64,000 nt of DNA from Phaeacidiphilus oryzae TH49 (GCF_000744815.1 NZ_JQMQ01000005.1:2116055-2180054), one strand, 5' to 3'; positions 55,642 to 63,893 are shown, counted from the first letter of the stretch. The notes: a model not told the origin generated them from the sequence alone. Program-made: numbers and translations.

Positions 55642-56355
55642 TCAGGACTCGGCGGTCGGCAGTTCGGTCGCCGCCGTTCCGGCGATCACCGCCCGGAAGG
55701 TCCAGGCGAGGCGCTGGGACGGGGAGCCGGAGGTCAGGTCGAGGGCGGCGGCCGCGATCCGGGGGTGGGTGGCCGGGTCGATCTCGTGGAGGGCGGCGGT
55801 CAGGGAGGCGTGCTCGGCCTCGGCCTCGGGGATGTCGTCGCGGGTCGACTGCTCGGCGGCGGTGGCGGTGGCCACCTGGAGGAGGACGTCGACGCCCCAG
55901 GCGGCCTGGGCGTCCGGAACACCCCCCTGGTGGAGGAGGTCCAGGATCCGCTCGACCAGCGCCAGGTAGTGGGGCCCGGACGGACGGGCGACCAGAGCGG
56001 CGCGGGCCAGGCTGGGGTGGGCGAAGAGGACCCCGGTGTAGGAGTCGAGGACGGCCACCAGCCGGTCCCGCCAGTCGCCGCCGCCCTCCGGCGCGAGGGC
56101 GACCTCGCCCAGCAGCTCCTCCAGGATCGCGGCGTGCAGCTCCGAGGTGTTGGCCACGTAGACGTAGAGCGACGCGGGACCGGTGTCCAGTTCCTGCGCC
56201 AGCCGGCGCATGGTCACCCGCTGCAGCCCCTCCGCCCGCATCAGCCGGACGGCGGCCTCGACGATCCCCTGGTGGGAGAGGGCCGGTTTGGCCGGCCGGT
56301 CCCGGCGGCTGCGGGGCTGCGGGGAACGGGCGGGCCGGGCGGGTCGAGCGGACAT
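55642..56355 (-). CDS. TetR/AcrR-family regulator
   Basis: The 237-residue protein has an N-terminal Arg/Pro-rich arm, a TetR helix-turn-helix (HQGIVEAAVRLMRAEGLQRVTMRRLAQELDTGPASLYVYVANTSEL read in parts) and a helical ligand domain. Its arrangement (AALYVYV-type motif, LFAHPSLARAAL) resembles regulators of tetracycline-type exporters. It follows the FAD monooxygenase gene by nine bases on the same strand, so it is in one operon with it. The tandem operators at 57598-57626 upstream of the monooxygenase are its probable target. Confidence 0.93.
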   Translation of the reverse strand: MSARPARPARSPQPRSRRDRPAKPALSHQGIVEAAVRLMRAEGLQRVTMRRLAQELDTGPASLYVYVANTSELHAAILEELLGEVALAPEGGGDWRDRLVAVLDSYTGVLFAHPSLARAALVARPSGPHYLALVERILDLLHQGGVPDAQAAWGVDVLLQVATATAAEQSTRDDIPEAEAEHASLTAALHEIDPATHPRIAAAALDLTSGSPSQRLAWTFRAVIAGTAATELPTAES

Positions 56356-56364
56356 GGGGCAAGC

Positions 56365-57555
56365 CTATCCATCGGCCTCGGGACCCCGGTGCTCCGCGAA
56401 GACCGCCAGCAGCCCGCCGAGGGGGTCCGGACCGAACATCGTCTCCAGATTGGCCGCCGACCCCGCCGCGGACAGCTCCGCGCGCGGGAACATCGCCGTC
56501 TCGTACGCCGACAGCGCCGCCTCGGTGTCGCCCGGGTGCTCCGCCAGCGCACGGCCCAGCTCGGCACCGTCGAGCAGTGCGAGGTTGGCACCCTCGCCCG
56601 CGAACGGCGACATCAGATGGGCGGCGTCGCCCAGCAGCGTCACGCCGGGGACCCGCTCCCAGCGGTGGCCCACCGGCAGGGCGTGGATCCGGCGGACCGT
56701 CAGCTCCCCGTCGGCGTCCGCGATGAGGGCGCGCAGCCGGTCGTCCCAGTCGTCGAAGCGCTCCAGCACCGCCTTGCGGAGGGCCGCGTCGTCGCCTGCG
56801 GCCACCAGGTCCGCGAGCCAGTCCTCCTCGGCCCGGACGGCCGCGTACACATGGATGCTGCCGTCGGTCTCCTTGTGGGCGAGGAGGCCGGTCCCGCCGC
56901 CGGACTCGGAGAGGCTCATGAAGGCGCCGGGGCCGATCAGCCCAGCGCTGACCGGATGCCGCTGGTCGGCGTCCACCAGGTCCGCCTCGACGAAGGAGAT
57001 GCCGGTGTACGCCGGCTCCGCCTCGGACAGCAGCGGGCGGACCCGCGACCAGGCGCCGTCCGCGCCGATCAGCAGGTCGGTGGTGATCACCTCGCCGTCC
57101 GCGAAGACCACCTCGTGGCCGCCGCCCGGCGTGGGCCGTACGGCCACGGCCTTGCGGCCCCAGCGGACGGTGCCCTCGGGGAGCGAGTCGAGCAGCAGGT
57201 CGCGCAGGTCGCCGCGGTCGATCTCCGGACGGTCGCCGGTGCCGTCGTCCTCCTCGGCGAGGAGGAGGGCGCCGTCCGGGCCGGTGACCCGCACGGCCTG
57301 CCCGCCGGGGTGCACCAGGGCGCGGAAGCGGTCGTGGAGGCCGGCCAGCCGAAGGGCCCGCTGCCCTGAGTCGCCGTGGATGTCGAGCATCCCGCCCTGG
57401 ACCCGGGCCTCCCGCGAGGGCTCCAGGTCGAAGACGGTCGCGGCGATGCCGTGGACGTGCAGGACGCGGGCCAGGACGAGCCCGCCGAGACCGCCTCCGA
57501 CGATCGCGACGGGGTGGTGCCGGTGGTGATGGTGATGGTGGGCCGTGGTGCTCAT
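56365..57555 (-). CDS. FAD-dependent monooxygenase (TetX/PgaE-like)
   Basis: The 396-residue protein has the FAD-binding GGGLGGLVLARVLHVHG, the middle motif DGEVITTDLLIGADGAWSRVR (DG) and VTLLGDAAHLMSPFAGEGANLALLDGAELG read in parts (GD motif). This is the class A flavoprotein hydroxylase family, close to tetracycline-inactivating TetX and to polyketide hydroxylases. ATG 57555 has GAGGAGG five bases upstream. The N-terminus holds a natural run of six His, Arg and two His (57514-57540) before the first strand. With the TetR gene it forms a substrate-induced pair; a role in degrading or modifying an aromatic antibiotic or phenol is inferred. Confidence 0.93.
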   Translation of the reverse strand: MSTTAHHHHHHRHHPVAIVGGGLGGLVLARVLHVHGIAATVFDLEPSREARVQGGMLDIHGDSGQRALRLAGLHDRFRALVHPGGQAVRVTGPDGALLLAEEDDGTGDRPEIDRGDLRDLLLDSLPEGTVRWGRKAVAVRPTPGGGHEVVFADGEVITTDLLIGADGAWSRVRPLLSEAEPAYTGISFVEADLVDADQRHPVSAGLIGPGAFMSLSESGGGTGLLAHKETDGSIHVYAAVRAEEDWLADLVAAGDDAALRKAVLERFDDWDDRLRALIADADGELTVRRIHALPVGHRWERVPGVTLLGDAAHLMSPFAGEGANLALLDGAELGRALAEHPGDTEAALSAYETAMFPRAELSAAGSAANLETMFGPDPLGGLLAVFAEHRGPEADG

Positions 57556-57597
57556 GGCTGCCTCCTCGGGGGGATCGTGACTGTCCCCTCCACGGTA

Positions 57598-57626
57598 ACG
57601 AACATGTTCGTAACGAACAAGTTCGC
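57598..57626. promoter_or_regulatory. Tandem TetR-type operators
   Basis: ACGAACATGTTCGT (57598-57611) is a perfect 14-bp palindrome. ACGAACAAGTTCGC (57613-57626) is a near copy, centred 15 bases away. They lie 43 bases upstream of the monooxygenase ATG, inside its presumed promoter. Confidence 0.8.
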
Positions 57627-57706
57627 CGCACTCCGGGATGCCGGACCGTTGACAGCGACGGCGACGGAGAGGGCGCCGGTGTAGACGCCGGCGCGAGGCG
57701 CGGGCC

Positions 57707-57729
57707 TAGATTGTTCCGTGACACGGAAC
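57707..57729 (+). promoter_or_regulatory. IclR promoter/operator: -10 TAGATT and palindrome over the start codon
   Basis: TAGATT (57707-57712) ends five bases before GTG 57718, as in leaderless genes. GTTCCGTG-A-CACGGAAC (57713-57729) is a perfect inverted repeat of the IclR-family type and covers the start codon. This suggests autorepression at the transcription and translation start. Confidence 0.7.
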
Positions 57730-58485
57730 CACCCGCCCGCCTCGGGGAACATGCTGGACAAGGCCGCCGCCCTGCTCAACTGCTTCGCCCCCGACGGCGG
57801 CCCGTACCGCCTCTCGGAACTGGCCCGCCGGGCGGGCCTGCCGAAGACCACCGCCCACCGCCTGGTCGGGCAGCTGGAACGGCTCGGCCTGCTGGAGCGC
57901 GCCGGGGACTGGTCCGACTCCGGCTACCGCCTCGGCGCCCGGCTCTTCGAGCTCGGCAGCCTCGTCCCGCGCCGGCTCGACCTGCGGGAGACCGCACTGC
58001 CCTTCCTCCAGGACCTGCACGCGGCCGCCGGGGAGGCCGTCCACCTCGGCGTCCGGGACGACCGCTCGGCGGTCTGCCTGGACCACGTCCACGGCCACGA
58101 CGGGCTGCCGATGCCCTTCCGGACCGGCGGCCGGCTGCCGCTGACCTGCACCGCGGTCGGCAAGGCACTGCTCGCCTTCTCCGACCCGGGGCTCGGCGAG
58201 CGGATTCTGGCCGCGCCGCTGCCCCGGCTCACCGACCACTCGATCACCGACCCGGCCCGGCTGCGCACCGAGCTGGAGCAGGCGCAGAACACCGGCCTCG
58301 CCTACGCGGAGCAGGAGTCGGCACTCGGCGTCAGCTGCATCGCGGCGCCGGTCTTCGACCGCCGCGGGGAGGCGGTGGCCGCGCTGTCGGTGGCGGTACC
58401 CTGCGCCCGCTTCCGCCCGGCCATCCTCGCCCCGGCGCTCCGCACCGCTGCCCTCGGCCTCTCCCGCCGGCTGCGCGGGGCGTGA
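57718..58485 (+). CDS. IclR-family transcriptional regulator
   Basis: The 255-residue protein has an N-terminal winged helix (NMLDKAAALLNCFAPDGGPYRLSELARRAGLPKTTAHRLVGQLERLGLL read in parts) and the IclR effector domain (EAVHLGVRDDRSAVCLDHVHG, LTCTAVGKALLAF, YAEQESALGVSCIAAPVFD). IclR proteins are repressors or activators of carbon-source genes. The start at GTG 57718 has no ribosome site; MLDKAA at 57751 is an alternative. The neighbour downstream is a relic MFS gene on the other strand, which may once have been its target. Confidence 0.93.
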   Translation: MTRNHPPASGNMLDKAAALLNCFAPDGGPYRLSELARRAGLPKTTAHRLVGQLERLGLLERAGDWSDSGYRLGARLFELGSLVPRRLDLRETALPFLQDLHAAAGEAVHLGVRDDRSAVCLDHVHGHDGLPMPFRTGGRLPLTCTAVGKALLAFSDPGLGERILAAPLPRLTDHSITDPARLRTELEQAQNTGLAYAEQESALGVSCIAAPVFDRRGEAVAALSVAVPCARFRPAILAPALRTAALGLSRRLRGA

Positions 58486-58538
58486 CCCACCGGACCGTGC
58501 CGCGCGCCGCGCGCCCGCTTGGAGCGGCCCGGCCCGAC

Positions 58539-58997
58539 TCAGACCAGCAGACAGACCAGCCCGACCAGCCCCGCCTGGAGCACCGCGGTGACCGGCGTCC
58601 CGCAGGCGAACCACAGCGCCCCGAGCAGGGCCACCCCCAGCGCGTTGGCGAACTGCTGGCCCGTCGTCACCATCCCGGAGGCGGCTCCGGCCTGGCCCGG
58701 TCCCACCTCCCGCAGGGCCGCCCCGAGCAGCGGCGGCAGCACCAGCCCGTTGCCGAGGCCGATCAGGCTCAGCGGCAGGATCAGCCAGACCGCCACCGCC
58801 GTGCCGTCGGCCCCCTTCCCGCCGGCCGCCCCGGCGAGGCCGGCCAGCAGCACCAGTCCGGCGATCACCACTCCCCCGCCCAGCCGGATCGCCGGACGCC
58901 CGTACCGGGCCACGATCCGGCCCCCGGCCAGCGAGGAGGCGGAGAAGAGGACGCCCTGCGGCAGGAAGATCAGCGCGGCCTGGGTCGGCGTCCGGCC
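58539..58997 (-). pseudogene. C-terminal relic of an MFS (DHA2-type) transporter
   Basis: Reading the minus strand gives TPTQAALIFLPQGVLFSASS, LAGGRIVARYGRPAIRLGG and four helices ending LVGLVCLLV, with the DHA2-type motif GQAGAASGMVTTGQQFANALG. This is the last third (about 150 of 470 residues). Upstream of about 58997 the homology stops within a few codons, in the promoter region of the KDG kinase gene, and no good start is present; GTG 58913 is only internal. I treat it as a truncated gene. The regulator next to it is intact. Confidence 0.75.
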
Positions 58998-59015
58998 GAT
59001 AGCGTCTCTGCCTTC

Positions 59016-59032
59016 TGTGCATCATGCGCACA
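59016..59032. promoter_or_regulatory. Probable operator of the KDG kinase operon
   Basis: TGTGC-ATCATGC-GCACA is an inverted repeat, with inner GCAT/ATGC symmetry. A -10-like TAGCTT is at 59062-59067, so the operator would sit about 45 bases upstream of the transcription start. The IclR regulator coded within the operon (60116-60859) is the likely binder. Confidence 0.5.
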
Positions 59033-59141
59033 GGCGATGTCCCCTCCGCACGGCCGCCTGCTAGCTTCAGCGCCGAGCCGCCGAGCCGCCGAGCCCCGGC
59101 CGAGCGGCGTCCGACGGCACGGACGCGCAGCGGAGGTGGAA

Positions 59142-60119
59142 GTGACCGAGCAGAGCCAGCGGGGCGAGGAGGCCGGGAGCCCCCCGGACCTGGTGCTGTG
59201 CGTGGGCGAGAGCATGGTGCTCCTCGTCACCCCGGCCGGCACCCGGCTGGCGCGGGCCCGCGGGGTCGAACTGCGGGTGGCCGGTGCCGAGTCGACGGTC
59301 GCCCGCTACCTGGCCGATCTCGGGCAGCCGGCGGCCTGGGCGAGCCGGGTCGGCGCCGATCCGCTCGGCGAGCGGGTGGTCGCCGACATCGCCGCGGCCG
59401 GCGTCGACGTCCGGTACGTGGAACGCGATCCGGCCGCGCCCACCGGGGTGTACTTCAAGGACCCTGCGCCGGACGGCACCCGCGTCTACTACTACCGCTC
59501 GGGCTCGGCCGCCGCGCGGATCGACCCGGCGTTCGTCGAACGGCTGGCGCCGGCGCTCGCCGGCGCGCGGATGATCCACCTCAGCGGGGTCACCCCGGCG
59601 CTCTCCGCGGAGTGCGCGGCGGCCTCCACCGCGCTCTTCGCGCGGGCGCGGGACGCCGGCGCCCTCTGCTCCTTCGACGTCAACCACCGTCCCCCGCTGT
59701 GGAGTCCGGCCGAGGCCGCCGGCCCGCTGCTGGAGCTGGCGCGCCGGGCGGACCTGGTCTTCGTCGGCCTGGACGAGGCCCAGCGGGTCTGGGGCGGCCG
59801 GCTGCGCTCCGCGGCGGACGTCCGCGGTTTGATCGGCGGCGGCACGCTGGTGGTGAAGGACGCCGAGGTCGGCGCGACCCTCTTCGAGCCGGACGAGCCC
59901 GCGGTGTTCGTCCCGGCGCCCCCGGTCGAGGTGGTCGAGCCGGTGGGCGCCGGCGACGCCTTCGCCGCCGGCGTCCTCGCCGCCCGGCTGCGCGGTCTGC
60001 CCGCACCGGAGCAGCTGGCGCTCGGCCACCGGGTGGCCGCCCTCGCGCTGCGCTCGACCGGGGACCACGCGGACGCGAGCGCGCTGCGCCCCGGCCAGGA
60101 GAGGCAGGGAGCCCGATGA
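59142..60119 (+). CDS. kdgK: 2-keto-3-deoxygluconate kinase (PfkB family)
   Basis: The 325-residue kinase has PfkB motifs: LCVGESMVLLVTP, FDVNHRPPLW, FVGLDEAQRVWG (motif near the ATP site), LVVKDAEVGATLF and the catalytic PVGAGDAFAAGVLAARLRG. The substrate is set by context: the operon also codes for an IclR regulator and a KDPG aldolase, so KDG phosphorylation to KDPG is the natural step, as in pectin or uronate use. GTG 59142 has GGAGG five bases upstream. Confidence 0.92.
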   Translation: MTEQSQRGEEAGSPPDLVLCVGESMVLLVTPAGTRLARARGVELRVAGAESTVARYLADLGQPAAWASRVGADPLGERVVADIAAAGVDVRYVERDPAAPTGVYFKDPAPDGTRVYYYRSGSAAARIDPAFVERLAPALAGARMIHLSGVTPALSAECAAASTALFARARDAGALCSFDVNHRPPLWSPAEAAGPLLELARRADLVFVGLDEAQRVWGGRLRSAADVRGLIGGGTLVVKDAEVGATLFEPDEPAVFVPAPPVEVVEPVGAGDAFAAGVLAARLRGLPAPEQLALGHRVAALALRSTGDHADASALRPGQERQGAR

Positions 60120-60859
60120 GCCGGTCCGTCGAACGCGCCGTCCGCGTCCTGGAGTTGCTCAGCGAGCGGCCGCAGCATCCCGCCGCCGTCGCGGAGGGCT
60201 TCGGCGTCCACCGGACCACCGCCCTCCGCCTCCTCCAGGACCTCTGCGAGGGCGGCCTCGCCCGCCGCCGCGAGGACGGCACCTTCGCCGTCGGCTACCG
60301 GCTGGCCGGCCTCGCCCAGGCCGCCCTGGAGCAGTTCGACCTGCGGGCGATCGCCCACCCCTTCCTGGCCGACCTCGGCCGCCGGCTCCAACTGACCGTG
60401 CACATCGCCACGTTGGAGAACGGCCAGGTGATCTACGCGGACAAGGTCGAGCCGCGGACCGGCGTCCGGCTCTACTCGCAGATCGGGAGGCCGGTGCCGC
60501 TGCACACCTCCGGAGTCGGCAAGGCGATCCTGGCGTATCTGCGGGAGGAGGAGCGCGAGCGGATCCTCACCGGCTACCGGTACGAGCGCTTCACCGAGAC
60601 CACGCTGACCACCAGCGCCGCCTTCCGCGCCCAGCTGGCGGAGGTGCGGGCGCGCGGCTGGGCCGAGGACGACGGGGAGTACGAGCACTTCGTCGCCTGC
60701 GTGGCGGTGCCGGTCCGGGACGGCACCGGACGGGTCCGCAGCGCCCTGTCGGTCACCGCCCTCAGGGCGCAGACCGACCTCGCCGGCCTGCACGAAAGGC
60801 TCCCGGCGATCCGCGGTACCGCGCAGGCGGTGTCCCGGGCCCTGGGGTGGACCCGATGA
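60116..60859 (+). CDS. IclR-family regulator of the KDG operon (KdgR-like)
   Basis: The 247-residue protein has a winged helix (SVERAVRVLELLSERP, FGVHRTTALRLLQDLCEGGL) and an IclR effector domain (LQLTVHIATLENGQVIYADKVE, LHTSGVGKAILAYL, VACVAVPVRDGTGRV). ATG 60116 overlaps the kinase stop (ATGA), so it is translated with the operon it probably controls; KDG or KDPG is the likely effector by analogy to KdgR. It differs clearly from the IclR protein at 57718-58485. Confidence 0.94.
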   Translation: MSRSVERAVRVLELLSERPQHPAAVAEGFGVHRTTALRLLQDLCEGGLARRREDGTFAVGYRLAGLAQAALEQFDLRAIAHPFLADLGRRLQLTVHIATLENGQVIYADKVEPRTGVRLYSQIGRPVPLHTSGVGKAILAYLREEERERILTGYRYERFTETTLTTSAAFRAQLAEVRARGWAEDDGEYEHFVACVAVPVRDGTGRVRSALSVTALRAQTDLAGLHERLPAIRGTAQAVSRALGWTR

Positions 60860-60869
60860 GAGGACCGCA

Positions 60870-61562
60870 GTGACGAACCCGACCACCGTCCACCGAGCCG
60901 CGCTGTCCGGCGACCTCTTCGAGACGGCCTTCGCCCGGCTTCCGCTGATGGCGATCCTGCGCGGACTCGACCGCGAGCGCACCGTCGAGGTCAGCCGGCG
61001 TGCCTGGCAGGCGGGCATCCGGCTGGTCGAGGTGCCGGTGCAGAGCGAGGCCGCCGTCGAGGCGCTGGCCGCCGCCGTCGAGGCCGGGGCCGAGCGCGGC
61101 GAGGTGGTCGGCGCCGGCACGGTGACCACCGTCGAGCGGGTGGAGCGGGCCGCCGCGGCCGGCGCCCGGTTCACCGTCGCCCCCGGCTTCTGCCGGGAGG
61201 TGGCCGAGGCCTCGCTGGCCGCCGGGCTGCCCCACCTGCCCGGGGTGGCCACCGCCTCCGAGATCCAGCGCGCCCAGGCGCTCGGCCTGACCTGGCTGAA
61301 GGCCTTCCCGGCCGCCGAGTTGGGGGCCTCCTGGATCCGGGCGATGCACGGGCCGTTCCCTGAGGCCCGGTTCGTGGCCACCGGCGGGATGAGCCCGGGC
61401 AACGCCGAGGAGTTCCTGTCCGCGGGCGCCGCCGCGGTCGCCCTCGGCTCGGCCCTCTCCGACCCCGGGCGGTTCGCCCGCCTCCCCGCGCTGGTCGGCC
61501 GGCTCCTCGACCGCCCGGACGGCCACGTCGCCCGCCCCGGCGGCCCGCGAGATCGCGATTAG
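60870..61562 (+). CDS. eda: KDPG/KHG aldolase
   Basis: The 230-residue class I aldolase has the family points: LPLMAILRGLDRERTVEVSR, Glu in IRLVEVPVQSEAAVEAL, VGAGTVTTVERVERAA, FTVAPGFCREV, LPHLPGVATASEIQRA and the Schiff-base Lys in LTWLKAFPAAELG, with PFPEARFVATGGMSP. It splits KDPG to pyruvate and glyceraldehyde-3-phosphate. GTG 60870 follows GAGAGGA. The stop TAG (61560-61562) overlaps the -10 box of the next gene. Confidence 0.95.
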   Translation: MTNPTTVHRAALSGDLFETAFARLPLMAILRGLDRERTVEVSRRAWQAGIRLVEVPVQSEAAVEALAAAVEAGAERGEVVGAGTVTTVERVERAAAAGARFTVAPGFCREVAEASLAAGLPHLPGVATASEIQRAQALGLTWLKAFPAAELGASWIRAMHGPFPEARFVATGGMSPGNAEEFLSAGAAAVALGSALSDPGRFARLPALVGRLLDRPDGHVARPGGPRDRD

Positions 61563-61565
61563 GCT
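61560..61565 (+). promoter_or_regulatory. -10 box TAGGCT of the leaderless Rrf2-type gene
   Basis: TAGGCT ends six bases before ATG 61572, and there is no Shine-Dalgarno between them. Its TAG is also the stop codon of eda. Confidence 0.55.
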
Positions 61566-61571
61566 CGACCC

Positions 61572-62039
61572 ATGAAGCTCTCCCAGGGCGTCGAGTGGGC
61601 GCTGCACTGCGTGACCCTGCTGGCGCAGGGTGACCCGGGCACGGTGGCGTCCCGGCACACCCTGGCCGGCTGGTACGGGCTGCCCGAGGCGTACCTGGCG
61701 AAGCATCTCAAGTCGCTGGTGCGGGCCGGGGTCCTGCACGCCGGCAGCGGCCCGCGGGGCGGCTTCCGGCTGGCCCGCCCGCCCGAGGAGATCACCGCGC
61801 TGGAGGTGGTGGAGTCGATCGACGGCCCGTCGTCCGCCTTCGTCTGCACGGAGATCCGGCAGAACGGCGCCTGCGCCGCCCCGCCCGAGGAGTGCGTCCG
61901 GCGGTGCGCCATCGACCGGCTGATGCAGGAGGCCGACGCGGCCTGGCGGGAGCGACTGCGCCGGACACCGGTCTCCGAACTGGCCGCCGGCCTGCCGGCG
62001 CCGCTGCGCGGCCGGGCGCGCGAGTGGCTGGCCCGGTAG
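61572..62039 (+). CDS. Rrf2-family transcriptional regulator (Fe-S type)
   Basis: The 155-residue protein has an Rrf2 winged helix: MKLSQGVEWALHCVTLLAQ, LAGWYGLPEAYLAKHLKSLVRAGVL, and the wing GSGPRGGFRLARPPEEITALEVVESIDG. Cys residues follow in VCTEIRQNGACAAPPEECVRRCAID, which could hold an iron-sulfur cluster, as in IscR, NsrR or RsrR. Such regulators sense NO, redox state or cluster supply. A -10 box directly upstream suggests a leaderless transcript separate from the KDG operon. No target is adjacent. Confidence 0.93.
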   Translation: MKLSQGVEWALHCVTLLAQGDPGTVASRHTLAGWYGLPEAYLAKHLKSLVRAGVLHAGSGPRGGFRLARPPEEITALEVVESIDGPSSAFVCTEIRQNGACAAPPEECVRRCAIDRLMQEADAAWRERLRRTPVSELAAGLPAPLRGRAREWLAR

Positions 62040-62049
62040 GCGGCGCCGG

Positions 62050-63765
62050 ATGGACCCCGTCCCCGAGAACCGCCCGGCCGCGCCTGCCGGACCCGCCGGG
62101 CCGCCCGCGCCGCCTGGGCCGCCTGGGCCGCCCGGGCCGCCCGGGCCGCCCGGCCTCGGCGAGGTTCTGCGGCTGCTGCCGCCGGGCGCCGTCGAGCTCG
62201 CCTCGGCCGCGCCGGAGGGCCTGGCCGCCGAGGTGTCGGACGCGGTGGTCTTCGACCCTGGCGATCCGTCGGCCGAAGAGGCGCTGAGGCCGGGTCTGAT
62301 CCTCCTCGCGGTCGGGGTGGCGGCCGGCTCGCCCGCCGCCGAGGCGGCCTGGGCCGCGGCCGCCCGCACGGGCGCGGCCGCGCTGGTCCTCCGCCGGGCC
62401 GTACCGCCCGCCGGCGCCGAACCAGCGGCCGGCGCCGAACCGCCCGCCGGCGGCCGCCCCGCGCTGCTCCTCCGCGGCCCGGGCCAGGGCTGGACCGAGC
62501 TCCTCGGCGCGCTGCGCAGCGCCCTGGCGTACCACGGCGCGCCCCGGCCCGCCGAGCTCGGCGGGCTGCCGCTGGGCGACCTCCCCGCCCTCGCCAACAC
62601 GGTGGCCGACCTGGTCGGCGGCGCGATCACGGTGGAGGATCCGCAGTCCCGGGTGCTCGCCTACTCCCGGATGGACGGCGAGCCCGACGCGATGCGCCGG
62701 CAGACCATCCTCGGCCAGCAGGTGCCGCGCTGGCGGGTCGAGGAGCTGCGGGAGCGCGGCTTCCTGCGGGAGTTGTGGAACAGCGGCGACGTCCTGCGGC
62801 TGCCCGCCGACGGGCGCTACGCCGAGCGGCTGGCGATCGCCGTCCGGCACGGCTCGGAGGTGCTCGGCTCGCTGTGGGCGGCGGGCACCGGCCGCCCCCT
62901 GGACGAGGAGTCGGCGGCCGCCCTGCGCACCGCGGCCCGGGCCGCCGTGCCGCATCTGATCCACCACCGGTCCTGGGGGCGGGCGGCGGCCGTGCAGCGC
63001 GAGCGCGCGGTCCGGGCGCTGCTGGACGGCGGCGAACTGGCCGGCCAGGCCGCGTACGAGGCGGGGCTCGCGCCCGACCTGCCGTACACCGTGCTGGTCG
63101 CGGAGGTCCTGGCGGAGGAACCGCGGGTGCTGGACGTCCTCGCGCTGCAGATCGCGGCCTACGGCCCCGGCTGCCTCACCGCCAGGACCGGACGCCGGCT
63201 GCTCGCGCTGATCCCGGCCGACGTCGCCGATCCGGCGCGACGGCTGCCGGCCACCGTCCGCTCGCTGCCGCGCGGCGCCGTCCTCGCCGGGCTCGGCCCG
63301 GTGGCCGCCGACCTGGCCGCGCTGCCGTCCTCCAAGGAGGGCGCGGAGCTGGTGCTCCGGGTCCTGCGGGAGCGGGCGTCGGCGGCCGACGCGGAGTCGG
63401 CGGCGGCGGCCGACGGGGAGCGGGCCGTCCCGGCGTTCGCCGCCTATCCGGAGGTCCTCCCCGAGATCGCGGCGCTGCGCCTGCTGGACCGGGTGGAGCC
63501 GCTCTGGCCGCAGCTCTCCGGACCCGTCCACGAGCTGGTGGCCCACGACCTCGCCCACGGCTCCGAGTACGGCCGGACGGTCGCCGCCTATCTGGACGCC
63601 TTCGGCGACACCAGCAGCGCGGCGGAACGGCTCGGGGTCCATCCCAACACCCTGCGCTACCGGCTCCGGCGGGCCCGGGAGCTGTTCGGGGTGGACCTCT
63701 CGGACCCGACGACGCGGCTCCTCGCCGAGATCGGCCTGCGGCTGGCCCGCCGTTCCGGACCATGA
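62050..63765 (+). CDS. PucR-type transcriptional regulator with C-terminal HTH
   Basis: The 571-residue protein has a collagen-like Gly-Pro-Pro stretch (residues about 17-36), a PucR-like domain (LRLLPPGAVELAS..., ALRPGLILLAVGVAAG), a GAF-like middle (ITVEDPQSRVLAYSRMDGEPDAMRRQTILG read in parts) and the C-terminal CdaR/PucR helix-turn-helix AYLDAFGDTSSAAERLGVHPNTLRYRLRRARELFG read in parts. Such regulators activate amino acid, purine or sugar-acid genes. ATG 62050 is 10 bases after the Rrf2-type stop. The upstream low-complexity part is coded by a 9-bp GGGCCGCCC repeat. Confidence 0.92.
   Translation: MDPVPENRPAAPAGPAGPPAPPGPPGPPGPPGPPGLGEVLRLLPPGAVELASAAPEGLAAEVSDAVVFDPGDPSAEEALRPGLILLAVGVAAGSPAAEAAWAAAARTGAAALVLRRAVPPAGAEPAAGAEPPAGGRPALLLRGPGQGWTELLGALRSALAYHGAPRPAELGGLPLGDLPALANTVADLVGGAITVEDPQSRVLAYSRMDGEPDAMRRQTILGQQVPRWRVEELRERGFLRELWNSGDVLRLPADGRYAERLAIAVRHGSEVLGSLWAAGTGRPLDEESAAALRTAARAAVPHLIHHRSWGRAAAVQRERAVRALLDGGELAGQAAYEAGLAPDLPYTVLVAEVLAEEPRVLDVLALQIAAYGPGCLTARTGRRLLALIPADVADPARRLPATVRSLPRGAVLAGLGPVAADLAALPSSKEGAELVLRVLRERASAADAESAAAADGERAVPAFAAYPEVLPEIAALRLLDRVEPLWPQLSGPVHELVAHDLAHGSEYGRTVAAYLDAFGDTSSAAERLGVHPNTLRYRLRRARELFGVDLSDPTTRLLAEIGLRLARRSGP
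62116..62152 (+). repeat. 9-bp repeat coding for Gly-Pro-Pro triplets
   Basis: Four units of GGGCCGCC(C/T) code for the collagen-like stretch at the N-terminus of the PucR-type regulator. Confidence 0.85.
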
Positions 63766-63893
63766 TCGTTCACCTGTCGGGCCGCACAGCGGATCCGCCG
63801 GTTCCTGGTCCGGCCGGTGGATGACGCCGCCCGCCGACCCGGCCGAGACTGTCCGGGCAGGCGGGGTCGGGCACGGCGGTGGAGGGTGGACAC

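Noticed and set aside
57514-57540. The hexahistidine run as vector contamination
   Set aside because: It is embedded in native coding sequence with its own ribosome site and divergent operators. No vector sequence flanks it.
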